Assembly: GCA_022266195.1 (NCBI GenBank)
Contig: WHVY01000005.1
Location: 3,162,001 to 3,226,000 of the forward strand
Direction of reading: 5' to 3'
Length of the DNA: 64,000 nucleotides
Source: Tetranychus cinnabarinus
Lineage: Eukaryota; Arthropoda; Arachnida; Trombidiformes; Tetranychidae
In this document: positions 1-9,597 of the stretch, in pieces
Layout: every line of letters starts with the position of its first letter
Position numbering within the stretch: the stretch's first letter is position 1
Made by a program: the position numbers and the translations under genes
The notes under the pieces: generated by a model
Told to the model about the DNA's origin: nothing
The model's input: only the letters and a program-made list of their open reading frames with translations
Databases searched by the model: none

Positions 1-1063
1 ATTTTTCTGTAAATAATGAATTTTAGTCTTCTAAATTCAATGTTCACTGAGAACGGCCAATTTGAATCGAAAATCGAATTGATCTGTTTTACAAAAGACC
101 AAAGTTTTTTAGCTTGAAATAATTGCATTTTCGGACTTTTGATCAGCAGTTACATTAGGAAATTAAGGTTCATGCATAAATCTGTTTCCACAATTGAATA
201 AAAGCCGATCGAAGTTCAAACTTTGACCTCGATTTTCTCGAGAACTGGTGATCGGAGAAGGTCATTTATAGAATTAATTGACTCATTTTCTGTTGCTACA
301 AACACAATGCATCTAAAATCTCAACTCGAAAATCAAAGTTTCTGTCAATGATCTTTTAAACATTTCATTTGTGTAAAAAGCTACAAAGCAGACTAACACA
401 TCATAAGATTTGTTTTAATAACCATTTACCCATAAATGAAGCATTAAATTTGGTAACATAAGTGCTAAATGCTATAACTTTTTTTGTAGAATCTTCAATG
501 ATCTAAAATTTCATCATATTTCAGTCCATAATAAAAGCTATTGAGTAAGTAAAGAATAGTAATTTTAGGTACTATCATTTTCTCAAAGTTCAATAAATGG
601 TCAAAATCAAGAGAACTGTCGATTCATTTAAAAGGTGTTGTTCTGTTGATGTAAGTCAACAAATTTTATTGGCGAATAATAAGTTTAAGTTTTCTAACTC
701 TTTTCGTTACAGAATTTTATCTTAAAATCGAACTGATCTGTTTTACTGAAAGCAGAGACTTTTTTATTCTCAAAATAAGTTCATTTAATGATTCACCAAC
801 AAAAGTTACATCTTTTTACTCTACACCTTTACAAATGATTTTGATGAAAAAATCTGCTTTCATAGCTACACAAAAGGCGATTGAAGCTTTAGCTTTGATC
901 TCGATTTCCTCGAGAACTTTGGACCAGAGAAATATTTAAATTACTCGAATAGAATCAGTTTTTATGTCGAAACAAAGAGTATCTTAATCTGGAATGAATT
1001 AATTTATACCCGTTTTCGCCCATTTGTGTCAATTTGTGCATAAATGTAATAATTGTGTCTTTT
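1..1063 (+). repeat. Dispersed ~680 bp repeat family, about 1.5 units, right-hand terminus
   Basis: This block closely matches 30485-31070 over its first ~580 bases, same orientation, and a second unit begins near 700. Recurrent landmarks are TGTTCACTGAGAACGG (about 43), the GAATTGATCTGTTTTAC segment, and ATAAAAGCCGATCGAAG. It ends near 1063 with the same CCCGTTTT.GCCCAT.TGTGTCAATT terminal segment that ends the large array at 32255. No coding potential was recognised. The window edge cuts the left end. Confidence 0.8.
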
Positions 1064-1398
1064 TGAATCAAATAGTCAAAATGGAACAAACACTTCTCAT
1101 CAGGAAGTTATCATCGACCAAATACTACATATGCTGTTAGTTGATATCAACACACCACCTAAAATTGTATCAGTCCAACAACCCGTCCAAGTATTTCCGT
1201 CATCTTGGAAAGATATTAAATTTTCAAGTTTTTTCAAGTCGTTGTTTTATGTTTGAATCACTAGATGGCAACAGATACTTGTCCTCTCCCAAGCCTTGGT
1301 TTTGTTTTTGTTTTGGTTTATTCATTGTTAATTTTATTGTTAACACGTATCTTTGTTTTTGTCTGTGATTAGTTTGACTCTTCAGCCCGGCCTGAAAA

Positions 1399-1841
1399 AT
1401 GGCGCGTAAGTATTTTAATTGTTAATTATATGCGTTTCCAAGTGGTCATTTACATCAAATTGTGAAAAAAATATGATTTTGATTTGATTTTAGGCTTTTA
1501 ACTACATTTCTTTTTTTCTTCCTTGTCCTCATTTCTGTAATATGAAAATTAAGGTGGTAATCAGCGAGAATTAGCTCGTCAAAAGAATCTTAAAAAGCAA
1601 GCAGAATTGAAAAAGAATTCTGGGGCAAATGCCAAGGACGGAAACAAAGGGCTGAGTCTAGAGGAAAGAAAATTCAGGTGGGTTGATAATTTTATTCTAG
1701 TTATTGATTATTTATTTTCTATTTTAATCATTTTTCATCCCATTTGTCTTCTAATTTTTATTTTACAGAGATGCTGAAATGATGCGACTCAAGCAGCTAA
1801 AATCTATGGAAAAAAAGGGACTCGCTGGTCAAGCAGGTTGA
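1399..1841 (+). CDS. Serf: SERF (4F5/small EDRK-rich factor) family protein, three exons
   Basis: Three exons join into one frame: 1399-1405, 1554-1677 and 1769-1841, with donors GTAAGT and GTGGGT and acceptors AAG and CAG. The product is about 67 aa, Lys/Arg/Glu-rich and predicted disordered. It opens MARGNQRELARQKN, which is the diagnostic SERF N-terminus and is itself split by the first intron. SERF proteins are small, very basic, abundant proteins known to promote amyloid aggregation and to bind nucleic acid. The length fits the family (about 60-70 aa). The first exon codes only seven bases, so ORF finders miss the gene. An AATAAA signal sits at 2022-2027. A TATA-less promoter presumably lies between the repeat block and the ATG. 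Identity is secure from the N-terminus and splice pattern; function in this organism is inferred. Confidence 0.9.
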
Positions 1842-2786
1842 TTTAAATGCCTTGTTATGAAATGGAACAAAGGACAAGGCGGATTGGAAGAATGATTTAT
1901 CAAATTTCTTATTTACAGATAAACCTCTATTCTTAACTCTTGATACTTATTTACTCTCAAACTATCAGTACCCTCTTAAAGTTTACGTGATCTTGCTAAC
2001 CATCTAAGTTCTTATGGAGATAATAAACTAAAGTGGCAACACTTTCAAATACAAATCCCTGAATTGATTTTTATACGTGTGCTCTCGTTTTGATTCACCG
2101 ATTTTAATCATTTACCCGGACAACTCTAGTAATTTGCTCATCAACTTGGAACATTAGCTGCAGAAAATAATAAGAATAAGATTCTTCCGTTAATCAATCT
2201 ACCTCCGTTCAAAACTGTCAATCTGTTGAGGCTCGTGTTGATTACATTTCCAAAGCAAATATGATTTTTTCAGCCATTTTGACTCTGACGTAAAGAAAAA
2301 TCATTACCAACATGAATATTTAACCTTGGTCGAGCTTTCTTGATATGACTGGATTTAGTAAAAATAATTCATCCAATAAGTTGGCTTACATCAAAGAGTA
2401 AACTCTTGTGACCATTTTGCCTTGTGTTTACGTGGCTAGCAACAAATTTTAATCAACCTGATCAACCTTACAACTCAACTATAGTATTGAATTCAAATGA
2501 GAGAGACTAAAAGACCAACTCACTGGGTTTATCTAATCCATCCTATTAAGCCTTAAATTTAAGGAGAAACCAAAGAATTAAACTAAGGAGGATAAATATG
2601 GAGAAATTTAATCATACAATCCGGTTAAATATTAAATATCCATGGATTTATAGTTAAATCAGTTTTGATTAAAGAAGTTAAAGACAAAACGATTTTATTT
2701 TTGTGAAACATTCTCAATTGGAAAGGAAGCCTCAACAATTGAATTAAATTATACAAATGCTTCAGAAATGAAATATTGATAATAAA
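1842..2786. other. Intergenic, convergent gene ends
   Basis: This stretch holds the 3' UTR and AATAAA (2022-2027) of the SERF gene and, on the minus strand, an AATAAA (2694-2699) suited to the filamin-repeat ORF. I see nothing else in it. Confidence 0.6.
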
Positions 2787-3266
2787 TCAAATGGTGAAAC
2801 GAGCTGATTCTATAGGAGTTCTACCCAGATAATCTGGTAAATTGGCATTAGCTCCATCAATGGATAATTTAACTCCAGTCGTTGGCCGGCTAATCCACAT
2901 AAAGTCAGCTGAAGTACTGAAAGTTGCTGGTCTCAATGAACTTGATGATCGTATATGAGATTCGCCATGACGTGACAATGAAATGGGTCCAAGTCCTTTG
3001 ACTTTAACTCTAAAAGGGCTTCCAGGAAGATGAAATGTATCCAATTTAAGGACAATTGTATAATCACCAGGAATCGTTGGCTTATAAGATACTTTGATTG
3101 TCCCATCATGATTATCAATATACTTAATAGTGACACGAAATGGACCCTCAATCTCTGTTGTTAACTTACCATTAATGTAATCCTTAACTTGAACAGAGAT
3201 GTCATTGTAAACATTGGTTTTACCTGAATTTAGTCCTGATCCAGTTGGAAATGCTTTGTAAGCCAT
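2787..3266 (-). CDS. Single filamin (ABP280) repeat protein or terminal filamin exon
   Basis: The 159-codon frame contains one complete filamin-type Ig repeat over residues ~5-92. It has the family landmarks: GSGLNSGK at the start, the DNHDGT..VSY.P..PGDY core, and the closing LPGSPFRVKV. Filamin repeats form the rod of actin cross-linkers, but single repeats also occur in other scaffold and TRIM proteins. The C-terminal ~65 residues are Ser/Arg-rich and unrecognised. The ATG is directly preceded by an in-frame TGA, and no acceptor is obvious upstream, so I favour a short self-contained protein. A terminal exon using an internal acceptor, or a degenerate gene fragment, cannot be excluded. An AATAAA lies ~90 bases past the stop. 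Confidence 0.65.
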   Translation of the reverse strand: MAYKAFPTGSGLNSGKTNVYNDISVQVKDYINGKLTTEIEGPFRVTIKYIDNHDGTIKVSYKPTIPGDYTIVLKLDTFHLPGSPFRVKVKGLGPISLSRHGESHIRSSSSLRPATFSTSADFMWISRPTTGVKLSIDGANANLPDYLGRTPIESARFTI

Positions 3267-4123
3267 TCAATTGTTGATTCACTTTCTTTCTGCCCAACAG
3301 TTAACTAATGGAGCAACACTACCAATTGGAATGGTTCAATTTATGTAGATTTATTGATTTATTTCACTTAATAATCACACAATTGGAAGCAATCAGATAG
3401 GATAAAAGACAAAAAGGACACTTAAAAGCCTAACCTCTAGTTATATTTGTCATCTAATGTAAAATGGCTTTTAGTTGGCATATTTTCAACTATTTTTAAC
3501 TCAAAATCTCTCTTCTTTTTACCTTCTTCTTGACATCCATTTTAGTTGAAGATTTAAACTAGCTTCTAGTTTAAGAAAAATATTGATTGTCAAAACGTTT
3601 TGCATAACAAAAAATCAATCAAAAGCACCGAAAAATCAACTAACCATGGATTGACCCAAAACAGACAAGTTAATCCAAAAACGTCATTTAAATGGTGGAA
3701 AAAAAATGAAAATGTCAACCGGCAAAACTCATCAATATTTGAACTTTAAATATTGTATTGACAGCAATTTAGTTGACTGTTGTAAGGGATAAACATTCAA
3801 CAGAAACATTTAGCCTGCAAGTTGCGGTTTACCAATTAAATGTTGAATAATTGTTAACAGTTGAAGCAGAAACAACTTGAATTAAGCTTCAATTTATTTC
3901 TTACAGCTTATCAATTTATTAACATCAATCAATGGAAAAAAATCTTCTTATACAGAAGTTTTTAAAAAAGGTAAATGCAGAGAAGCATTTAGACAATTAT
4001 TTAATTTCAGTGCAGAGTTAAACTGCTTTTATTTCACAGTAGTTATATTCAGAATACTGACAAGACTTACTGACACAATACTGAATGATATTATTTTAGA
4101 TATCATTTTCATTTTTTCAATTA
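3267..4123. other. Non-coding stretch with one copy of a ~60 bp direct repeat
   Basis: No gene is seen. At 3861-3925 lies a segment (GAAGCAGAAACAACTTGAAT, then AAGCTTC, then TTATTTCTTACAG) that recurs in the same orientation at 8889-8945, on the other side of the peptide-gene island. Confidence 0.6.
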
Positions 4124-4402
4124 TTAAGAACCAATGGAGTTACAATATTTCGTCAAAATCTGGCAATATTCACCTCGATGTGATATAACGACAAGGTTAT
4201 TACAACTGCCTCTGGACTTTATGTTTTGCTTATTGCAATAATCTGACAGTTCTTTTTGGCTCACCTCCGTTCCGTCAGGACATTTACTTGATGAATTTGG
4301 ACTCCTACTACACCCTTCTGGGTTCTGCGCGTGAATGAAATCCATGACCGTCGCGATTATGATGAAGACAAAAAGAATTACTGAAAAAGAAGGGAAATTC
4401 AT
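4124..4402 (-). CDS. Small secreted six-cysteine protein, unrecognised family
   Basis: This 92-codon intronless frame begins MNFPSFSVILFVF and continues as a ~26-residue hydrophobic signal peptide ending near HAQ. The mature part is about 66 aa with six cysteines (residues ~31, 41, 56, 67, 79 and 87), consistent with three disulphides. A TATAAAAG box lies 105 bases upstream of the ATG, so the gene looks complete and transcribable. I do not recognise the family. Secreted Cys-rich peptides of this size in arthropods include salivary effectors, antimicrobial peptides and protease inhibitors; none is supported specifically. The promoter region is duplicated in inverted orientation at 5500-5695, but the coding part is not. 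Confidence 0.7.
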   Translation of the reverse strand: MNFPSFSVILFVFIIIATVMDFIHAQNPEGCSRSPNSSSKCPDGTEVSQKELSDYCNKQNIKSRGSCNNLVVISHRGEYCQILTKYCNSIGS

Positions 4403-4458
4403 TTTATAATGATGACAAGAAACTAGAAATTATATCATGCAATGCTAACGAAAGAAAC

Positions 4459-4655
4459 AGTTTTGCTGAAGTGATTTTCAGTTACAGAATTCATTCCTGA
4501 ATAAAACTTTTATACATTTAGCCTCTTGAAAACAATTAAAAAAGAGGTTAAATTAATTCATTAAGAATGATTTTAAATGTCAATGTATTCACTTTGCTAT
4601 TTATCTAATTACTAATAGCCATAGTGTCAATATCGGTATAAGTGGTGTGACAATT
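4459..4655 (-). repeat. Inverted promoter duplication, left arm
   Basis: This arm is the reverse complement of 5500-5695, with long identical stretches and one ~15 bp indel at the second TATA copy. It covers the TATA box and upstream region of the six-cysteine gene. The arms are separated by ~845 bp. Confidence 0.85.
4507..4514 (-). promoter_or_regulatory. TATA box of the six-cysteine protein gene
   Basis: TATAAAAG on the minus strand, 105 bases upstream of the ATG at 4402. It lies in a segment conserved in the inverted copy, where the same box is present twice (5630-5637 and 5652-5659). Confidence 0.6.
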
Positions 4656-5499
4656 TCACACATTGTGCATCTCATTAACAATCGCTTTTGCATTTGATGG
4701 CAAATATAATTGCATAGATCCTCTATTTCATAGACATTAATTCAGCTGAGGTGGTTATAATGTTGTCCATTTTATGGGTCGCGTAATAGCGATAGTAATA
4801 CTATTTTGGTTTGGACTAAAACTGTCAAGTCCAAAACGATCATTACCATCATTCATTTTATTTTTATTTAATTTTATGCAGCTCGCAATCAGGCAATTAT
4901 TTCGATCAATCAGCGAGTCTAAGAGGGCAATTAAGGTAATTAAGGCAATTACTGGCCACAAACATAAGTTTTTTCCATCTAATGTTCATGGTGCGAAAAT
5001 TCGTAAAATATTTTAAAATTTTGTTTTTTTCAAAAAACTTGAGCATAATGCATAGAGAAATGCCTAGACTCGCCATGAAAATGCCAATAACTTTTGTTAA
5101 TCAAAAAACGGGCACCTACTATTTTTCACTTTTTATGTACCCCTGATGGGCTATCCAAAAATATATATTTCATTAAAAAACTCGAGCGACAGTTCGTGCC
5201 GATCCCTTGTGAGTTGAAAAGGACTTTGGCATCAGTAGTTTGCAATAAAAATGGAATCGTTCAACCACTTTTCGATGTTTGCGAAAAGGTGAATATACCA
5301 AGCTGTAATTTACTCTTCCAATGAGATATATCATTCATTACAAACCTTAAAATTCAGATACTTTTACATTAAAATCATTTTACATCATTTTTTACATGAC
5401 ACATAAGTAAATAACGTTATAATGTCTGTATGAACATTTGTCATCAAATTTAAAAAGTAATTGATTAATTTATGGCAAAAACAATATGTTAAAATTAAA
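4656..5499. other. Spacer between the inverted promoter copies
   Basis: No coding frame with recognisable content was seen. The short frames here lack signal peptides or motifs. Confidence 0.5.
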
Positions 5500-5695
5500 C
5501 ACCACTTATGCTGATATCGATACAGGTATCTGTCATTAGATAAATAGCAAAGTGAATACATTGACATTTAAAATCATTCTTAATGAATTAATTTAACCTC
5601 TTTTTTAATTGTTTTCAAGTAGCTAAATGTATAAAAGTTTTATTTAGGATGTATAAAAGGAATGAATTCTGTAACTGAAAATTACCTCAGCAAAC
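5500..5695 (+). repeat. Inverted promoter duplication, right arm
   Basis: This is an inverted copy of 4459-4655, pointing rightward. It holds two TATAAAAG boxes 22 bases apart where the left arm has one. No secreted-protein ORF follows; a decayed copia fragment starts ~35 bases further on. The promoter copy is therefore orphaned, or drives transcription into transposon sequence. Confidence 0.8.
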
Positions 5696-5728
5696 ACTGC
5701 TTAATATAATTTTTAGCTTCTCGACTGT

Positions 5729-6295
5729 AACCCATTGGAAGGCTGTAAAAAGGATTTATCGGTAGCTTAAGGGTACAATGAATCTATAATTGACATTCAG
5801 TTACAATGAGAATGATGAATTAATGACTGCTTTTTCTGATACTGATTATGCCTCATTCACGATTAATCTTAAGAGTATTAGTGGCTCTACGATTTATTGT
5901 TACGGTAACTTGATTTCGTGGACAAGTATGAAACAGGCTACAATATCACTATCGACCGCAGAGGTTAAATATTTTGTTCTAGCAAACTGTATCAAAGAAA
6001 TCATCTGGTGAGATCTGATTGCGGGACTTGGACTCATTTTGCAAATGGAGTTATAGTTTATCAAGACAATCAATGTGCAATAGTTATGAGCAAAGATCCA
6101 GTTCATCAGTCACGATCACAACATATCATTAGAGAAAAAGTGAATCAGAAGATTACTAATGTTCAGTATCTGTCAACTGAAAATATGAAGGGTGACGTTC
6201 TAACTAAAGTTCTGCCTAGAGATACACTCGAAAAATTAAGATTAAAAGGACAATGGCCAAAAACCTCGATTTCAACGATAAGAGTTGGGGCTTAG
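5729..6295 (+). pseudogene. Ty1/copia pol fragment: RNase H and polyprotein C-terminus, broken
   Basis: Reading across frames shows the end of a copia polyprotein. HWKAVKRI (5733 on) is the linker before RNase H. It is followed by an in-frame stop and a frame change. Then come FSDTDYASF, ISWTSMKQATISLSTAEVKY (typical copia RNase H), another frame change near 6008, and YQDNQCAIVMSKDPVHQSRSQHI with the ENMKGDVLTKVLP tail. At least two frame changes and one stop show that it is dead. No gag, integrase or reverse transcriptase remains upstream. Its last ~25 bases are included in the inverted duplication 6269-6712/7940-8385, so the insertion came before that duplication. Confidence 0.88.
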
Positions 6296-6712
6296 GGGCA
6301 TAAAAACTGAGTCTATCAGTGATATTGTAATTTTGTTTGAGTCAACAGTATTCGATAAAATAGAGGTCGTGTACTAATAAAAAGAAGAGGTTTAAAATTT
6401 TTTAAATTGCATGATTTAAATGAATTAGACAAATATAATTTGATTAAATTTAAAATTTAATATTCAAGATAAACATTCTGTTACATTCAGCGCATTACAT
6501 CGATAGATATCAATGTTTAGATACCAAAAGTTTCTCCTTTCATAAAGTCAGAGTATTCCCGGAATGAGAGTACCACCCAAAAGACCTTTTTTTGGACCAG
6601 GCTTTCCGTCTTGAGCATCAACCAGCCCGAAAAAAGCAACGAGAGTAATAAAGAAGCAGAGGGATACAATTTTTGTCAATTGCATTTTAACTTTATCTTT
6701 TAGTTTCTAGTG
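6269..6712 (-). repeat. Peptide-gene inverted duplication, left arm
   Basis: This arm is the reverse complement of ~7940-8385, with near identity over ~440 bp. The differences seen are an A-run length change (7 versus 6) inside the peptide gene and an isolated substitution in the A/T-rich 3' flank. The arm includes the copia tail at its left edge and the complete peptide gene, and stops ~25 bases upstream of the ATG. Confidence 0.92.
6548..6685 (-). CDS. Tiny secreted peptide, 45 aa, intact copy
   Basis: The 45-codon frame starts MQLTKIVSLCFFITLVAFFG, a signal peptide with a likely cleavage after VDAQ or VDA. The mature peptide is only ~20 residues, DGKPGPKKGLLGGTLIPGIL, Gly/Pro/Leu-rich with a KK pair. 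A TATAAAAAG box ~95 bases upstream has the same spacing as in the six-cysteine gene, supporting a real transcription unit. I do not recognise the family. Small cationic Gly-rich secreted peptides include antimicrobial, cuticular and salivary peptides. The gene is too short for usual ORF cut-offs. Its inverted twin (7965-8132) differs by one A and reads into another frame. Confidence 0.65.
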   Translation of the reverse strand: MQLTKIVSLCFFITLVAFFGLVDAQDGKPGPKKGLLGGTLIPGIL

Positions 6713-7939
6713 GATTGAAAACAAATAACTTTATGCGCTTAAGAATCAAACTGATACCTTTTCTCCAATTCAAGCGACTTTTTATACTCTGTTTTCATCT
6801 GTACAAATGCTTGGTTTTATTTACTTTCAATATTTGCTTATACCTGAAAATAAAATTACCATTTTATGGCACAGTAAATACCACTTTTCCTTTAATCAGC
6901 AAGCTCTATGTTAATCATCATCAATAAAGGATAAATTTTTTATATTTTGAATGTCTAAAGCTACCTAATTTCTGGCAAATAATCATATCTGCGCAGGTTA
7001 GATAACAAATTCCCCTTCATTTGTTGTAGATAAAACAAATACTGATAACATAAGGGGAAGAGAGATGTTGTTAATTGTCTTAATAATCAACAGATATAGT
7101 CATTGGTAAAGCTGAGTAAACTTGTATAATGTACAAGGTTACATTGTATCAACAGAAATTGTTTGCTGAAAGTCAGATGCCGGATCCGGATATGATTTTT
7201 CATTTCATTCTTAGGTTTTCTGTTTCCGGTATATGAATGGTAAATTTGATTTATCAAAAGTAAAAATGAAAATTATTTGAGTTTAGTCACTTTTCAAACA
7301 ATTTATCATTAGTTGCAGACTCGGTTAAACTGAAGAACGAAACGACGCAAAAAGTTCGTATAAAGTTTTTACTACACCATCGCTCTTTGATCGACGCCAT
7401 TCTATCTTGCAATCTTCCAGTCTACTAACAGTTGTAGGAAAGATCATTTTGAGTTTGTTTTCACTGGAGAGACTCTTTCAAGTTTTAAAATACACTGGGC
7501 GTTTATTTTATCCTCGATGGTCGTTTGTGCTCATAACTTTTGAGCCAGAAATCAAATCTGGATAACATTTAGTCAGTATTATTCCTGCAATTGAATAACC
7601 CTAAATCCAGAGTCTCAATGACATTCAAGGTCATTGAGTTATTTGACCGCTAAGTTTTTGGTCTGCTTGAAAGAAAAGAAACCGATGCTCCCAAAAGACA
7701 TCATCAATAAGCTGAAAAAATTCAAAATGCTTTAAAGAAGCTAATTGGTTTAAATTCAATTTAATCTTAAAGATGTAATGGAGAATGGAAGAAGAAGTAA
7801 CTTCAGCAGTTAGATATTCAGTAAGATGGTGAAGGTTGTGGTGACAAAATGGTCAGGGTAAAGTTAAGTTCAATAATTGGGATAAATAATAATGATAATA
7901 ATCTGGAATAATTAAGATGAAGTTAAGTATGAGTGTTGA
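6713..7939. other. Spacer between the peptide-gene copies
   Basis: This is ~1.2 kb with no recognised gene. Apart from the TATA box of the left peptide gene I can assign nothing here. Confidence 0.5.
6778..6786 (-). promoter_or_regulatory. TATA box of the 45-aa peptide gene
   Basis: TATAAAAAG on the minus strand, ~95 bases upstream of the ATG at 6685. It lies outside the inverted duplication, so only the left copy has it. Confidence 0.55.
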
Positions 7940-8385
7940 CTAGAAACTAAAAGATAAAGTTAAAATGCAATTGACAAAAATTGTATCCCTCTGCTTCTTT
8001 ATTACTCTCGTTGCTTTTTTCGGGCTGGTTGATGCTCAAGACGGAAAGCCTGGTCCAAAAAAGGTCTTTTGGGTGGTACTCTCATTCCGGGAATACTCTG
8101 ACTTTATGAAAGGAGAAACTTTTGGTATCTAAACATTGATATCTATCGATGTAATGCGCTGAATGTAACAGAATGTTTATCTTGAATATTAAATTTTAAA
8201 TTTAATCAAATTATATTTGTCTAATTCATTTAAATTATGCAATTTAAAAAATTTTAAACCTCTTCTTTTTATTAGTACACGACCTCTATTTTATCGAATA
8301 CTGTTGACTCAAACAAAATTACAATATCACTGATAGACTCAGTTTTTATGCCCCTAAGCCCCAACTCTTATCGGTGAAATTGGTT
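7940..8385 (+). repeat. Peptide-gene inverted duplication, right arm
   Basis: This arm mirrors 6269-6712. Its right end (about 8354-8385) carries the same GGGGCTTAGGGGCAT segment that closes the copia fragment on the left arm. Confidence 0.92.
7965..8132 (+). pseudogene. Frameshifted, promoterless copy of the 45-aa secreted peptide gene
   Basis: The signal peptide and first mature residues (to PGPKK) match the left copy. One A fewer in the run near 8057-8062 then shifts the frame, so the C-terminus becomes VFWVVLSFREYSDFMKGETF plus two residues and the frame closes after 55 codons instead of 45. The duplicated arm begins only ~25 bases upstream of the ATG, so the TATA box of the left copy is absent. 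I call it a pseudogene. If it is expressed from another promoter it would secrete a peptide with a new tail. Confidence 0.6.
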
Positions 8386-9597
8386 GCACGCTGTGTAATT
8401 TTTTCTCTTAGAACCCGCTCAGTTCGACCACTATCTTGACGCAAAAATTTGATGCTTTGACTTTATATTGCATGTATGTATAGAGGTTAGGTTGTTGATT
8501 TATAATTGCAAAACTTTTACTTTCGAGGTAAGAATTGCAACCTAATGCTCATTTAGCGACATCGGAACTGAAACCATCCATGTATTAAATAATTAAAAGA
8601 TAATAAGTAATAATTAAAAGATTACTCTGATTCTCTGCTGGCTTCGATAAAATCACTTTCAAAGTCCAAACTTAAATTTCATTTTTTTCAGGTGTAGAAC
8701 CAGATTCTTGATTTTTTAGTTTTTCTTATTGACGATTGTTTTTCATTGAATGTATTGAATTTATCGAAGTTAATGAAAAATTGCGATCAGCTATGATCGC
8801 GCCAGTTTCTTGAGATAGTACAATAATAGTAACGATTGGAATTTTCTTACTTCTATCAGTAATTATATAATTAATAATAATATAATAATTGAAGCAGAAA
8901 AAAACTTGAATTAAGCTTCTTTTATTTCTTACAGTTTAGCAATTTTACAACATTTATCAATGTTTCAATTGTCAACAGTACATTAAAATGGACTCCATTA
9001 AATCACTGATTTATAGCTTTCTTGTTTGCTATATGGACGGAATCAATTAAAAGTAAAGAGTTAAGAAAAGACAGAATCAAATAAATAAACGAAAATGAAC
9101 TACATGAACTGTAGAACTGTAATTTTAAAAGAAACAATTGAACATTATTATTTTACCTAACGCTTGATAATTTATTTTGAGGCAGTGACAAGTTGAAGAT
9201 GATGATGACCTTAGGCCATTGAGATTAAAATTGGCAATTATTATATTAGAGCAAATATTTGGGTAAATTGAAAGCCAGGTCCAAGGTGAATTTTGAATGT
9301 ATAATTATTGTGAATGTGAAAAGTTGATTTGGGTGATTCCAGTTCAGATCAAAATTGACAATGAATGTGAAGATTAAAATTAGATTTGATTTGCCAATAT
9401 CGCCAACCTTTGAATCTCTATTGTTAAATATCATATTGAGTCCCATTGAGTCCAATTGAGTTTGCTTTTAATCACTAATTTTAAACTGTTACGATTTGAG
9501 TTTGTTATTAATTTTCTTGTATTTCATTGCTTTTGGGGTTTTCCTTGTTTCCTTGCCATTTCATGGTTTTGTTGGTTCATTTGGTAATTTATTAATT
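8386..9597. other. Non-coding, with second copy of the ~60 bp direct repeat
   Basis: The segment 8889-8945 repeats 3861-3925 in the same orientation. No gene was seen. The final bases before 9598 include a minus-strand AATAAA very close to the chaoptin stop codon. Confidence 0.55.

Noticed and set aside
1053..1368. Two overlapping short plus-strand frames before the SERF gene
   Set aside because: They start without good context, straddle the repeat end and the SERF 5' region, and show no motif.
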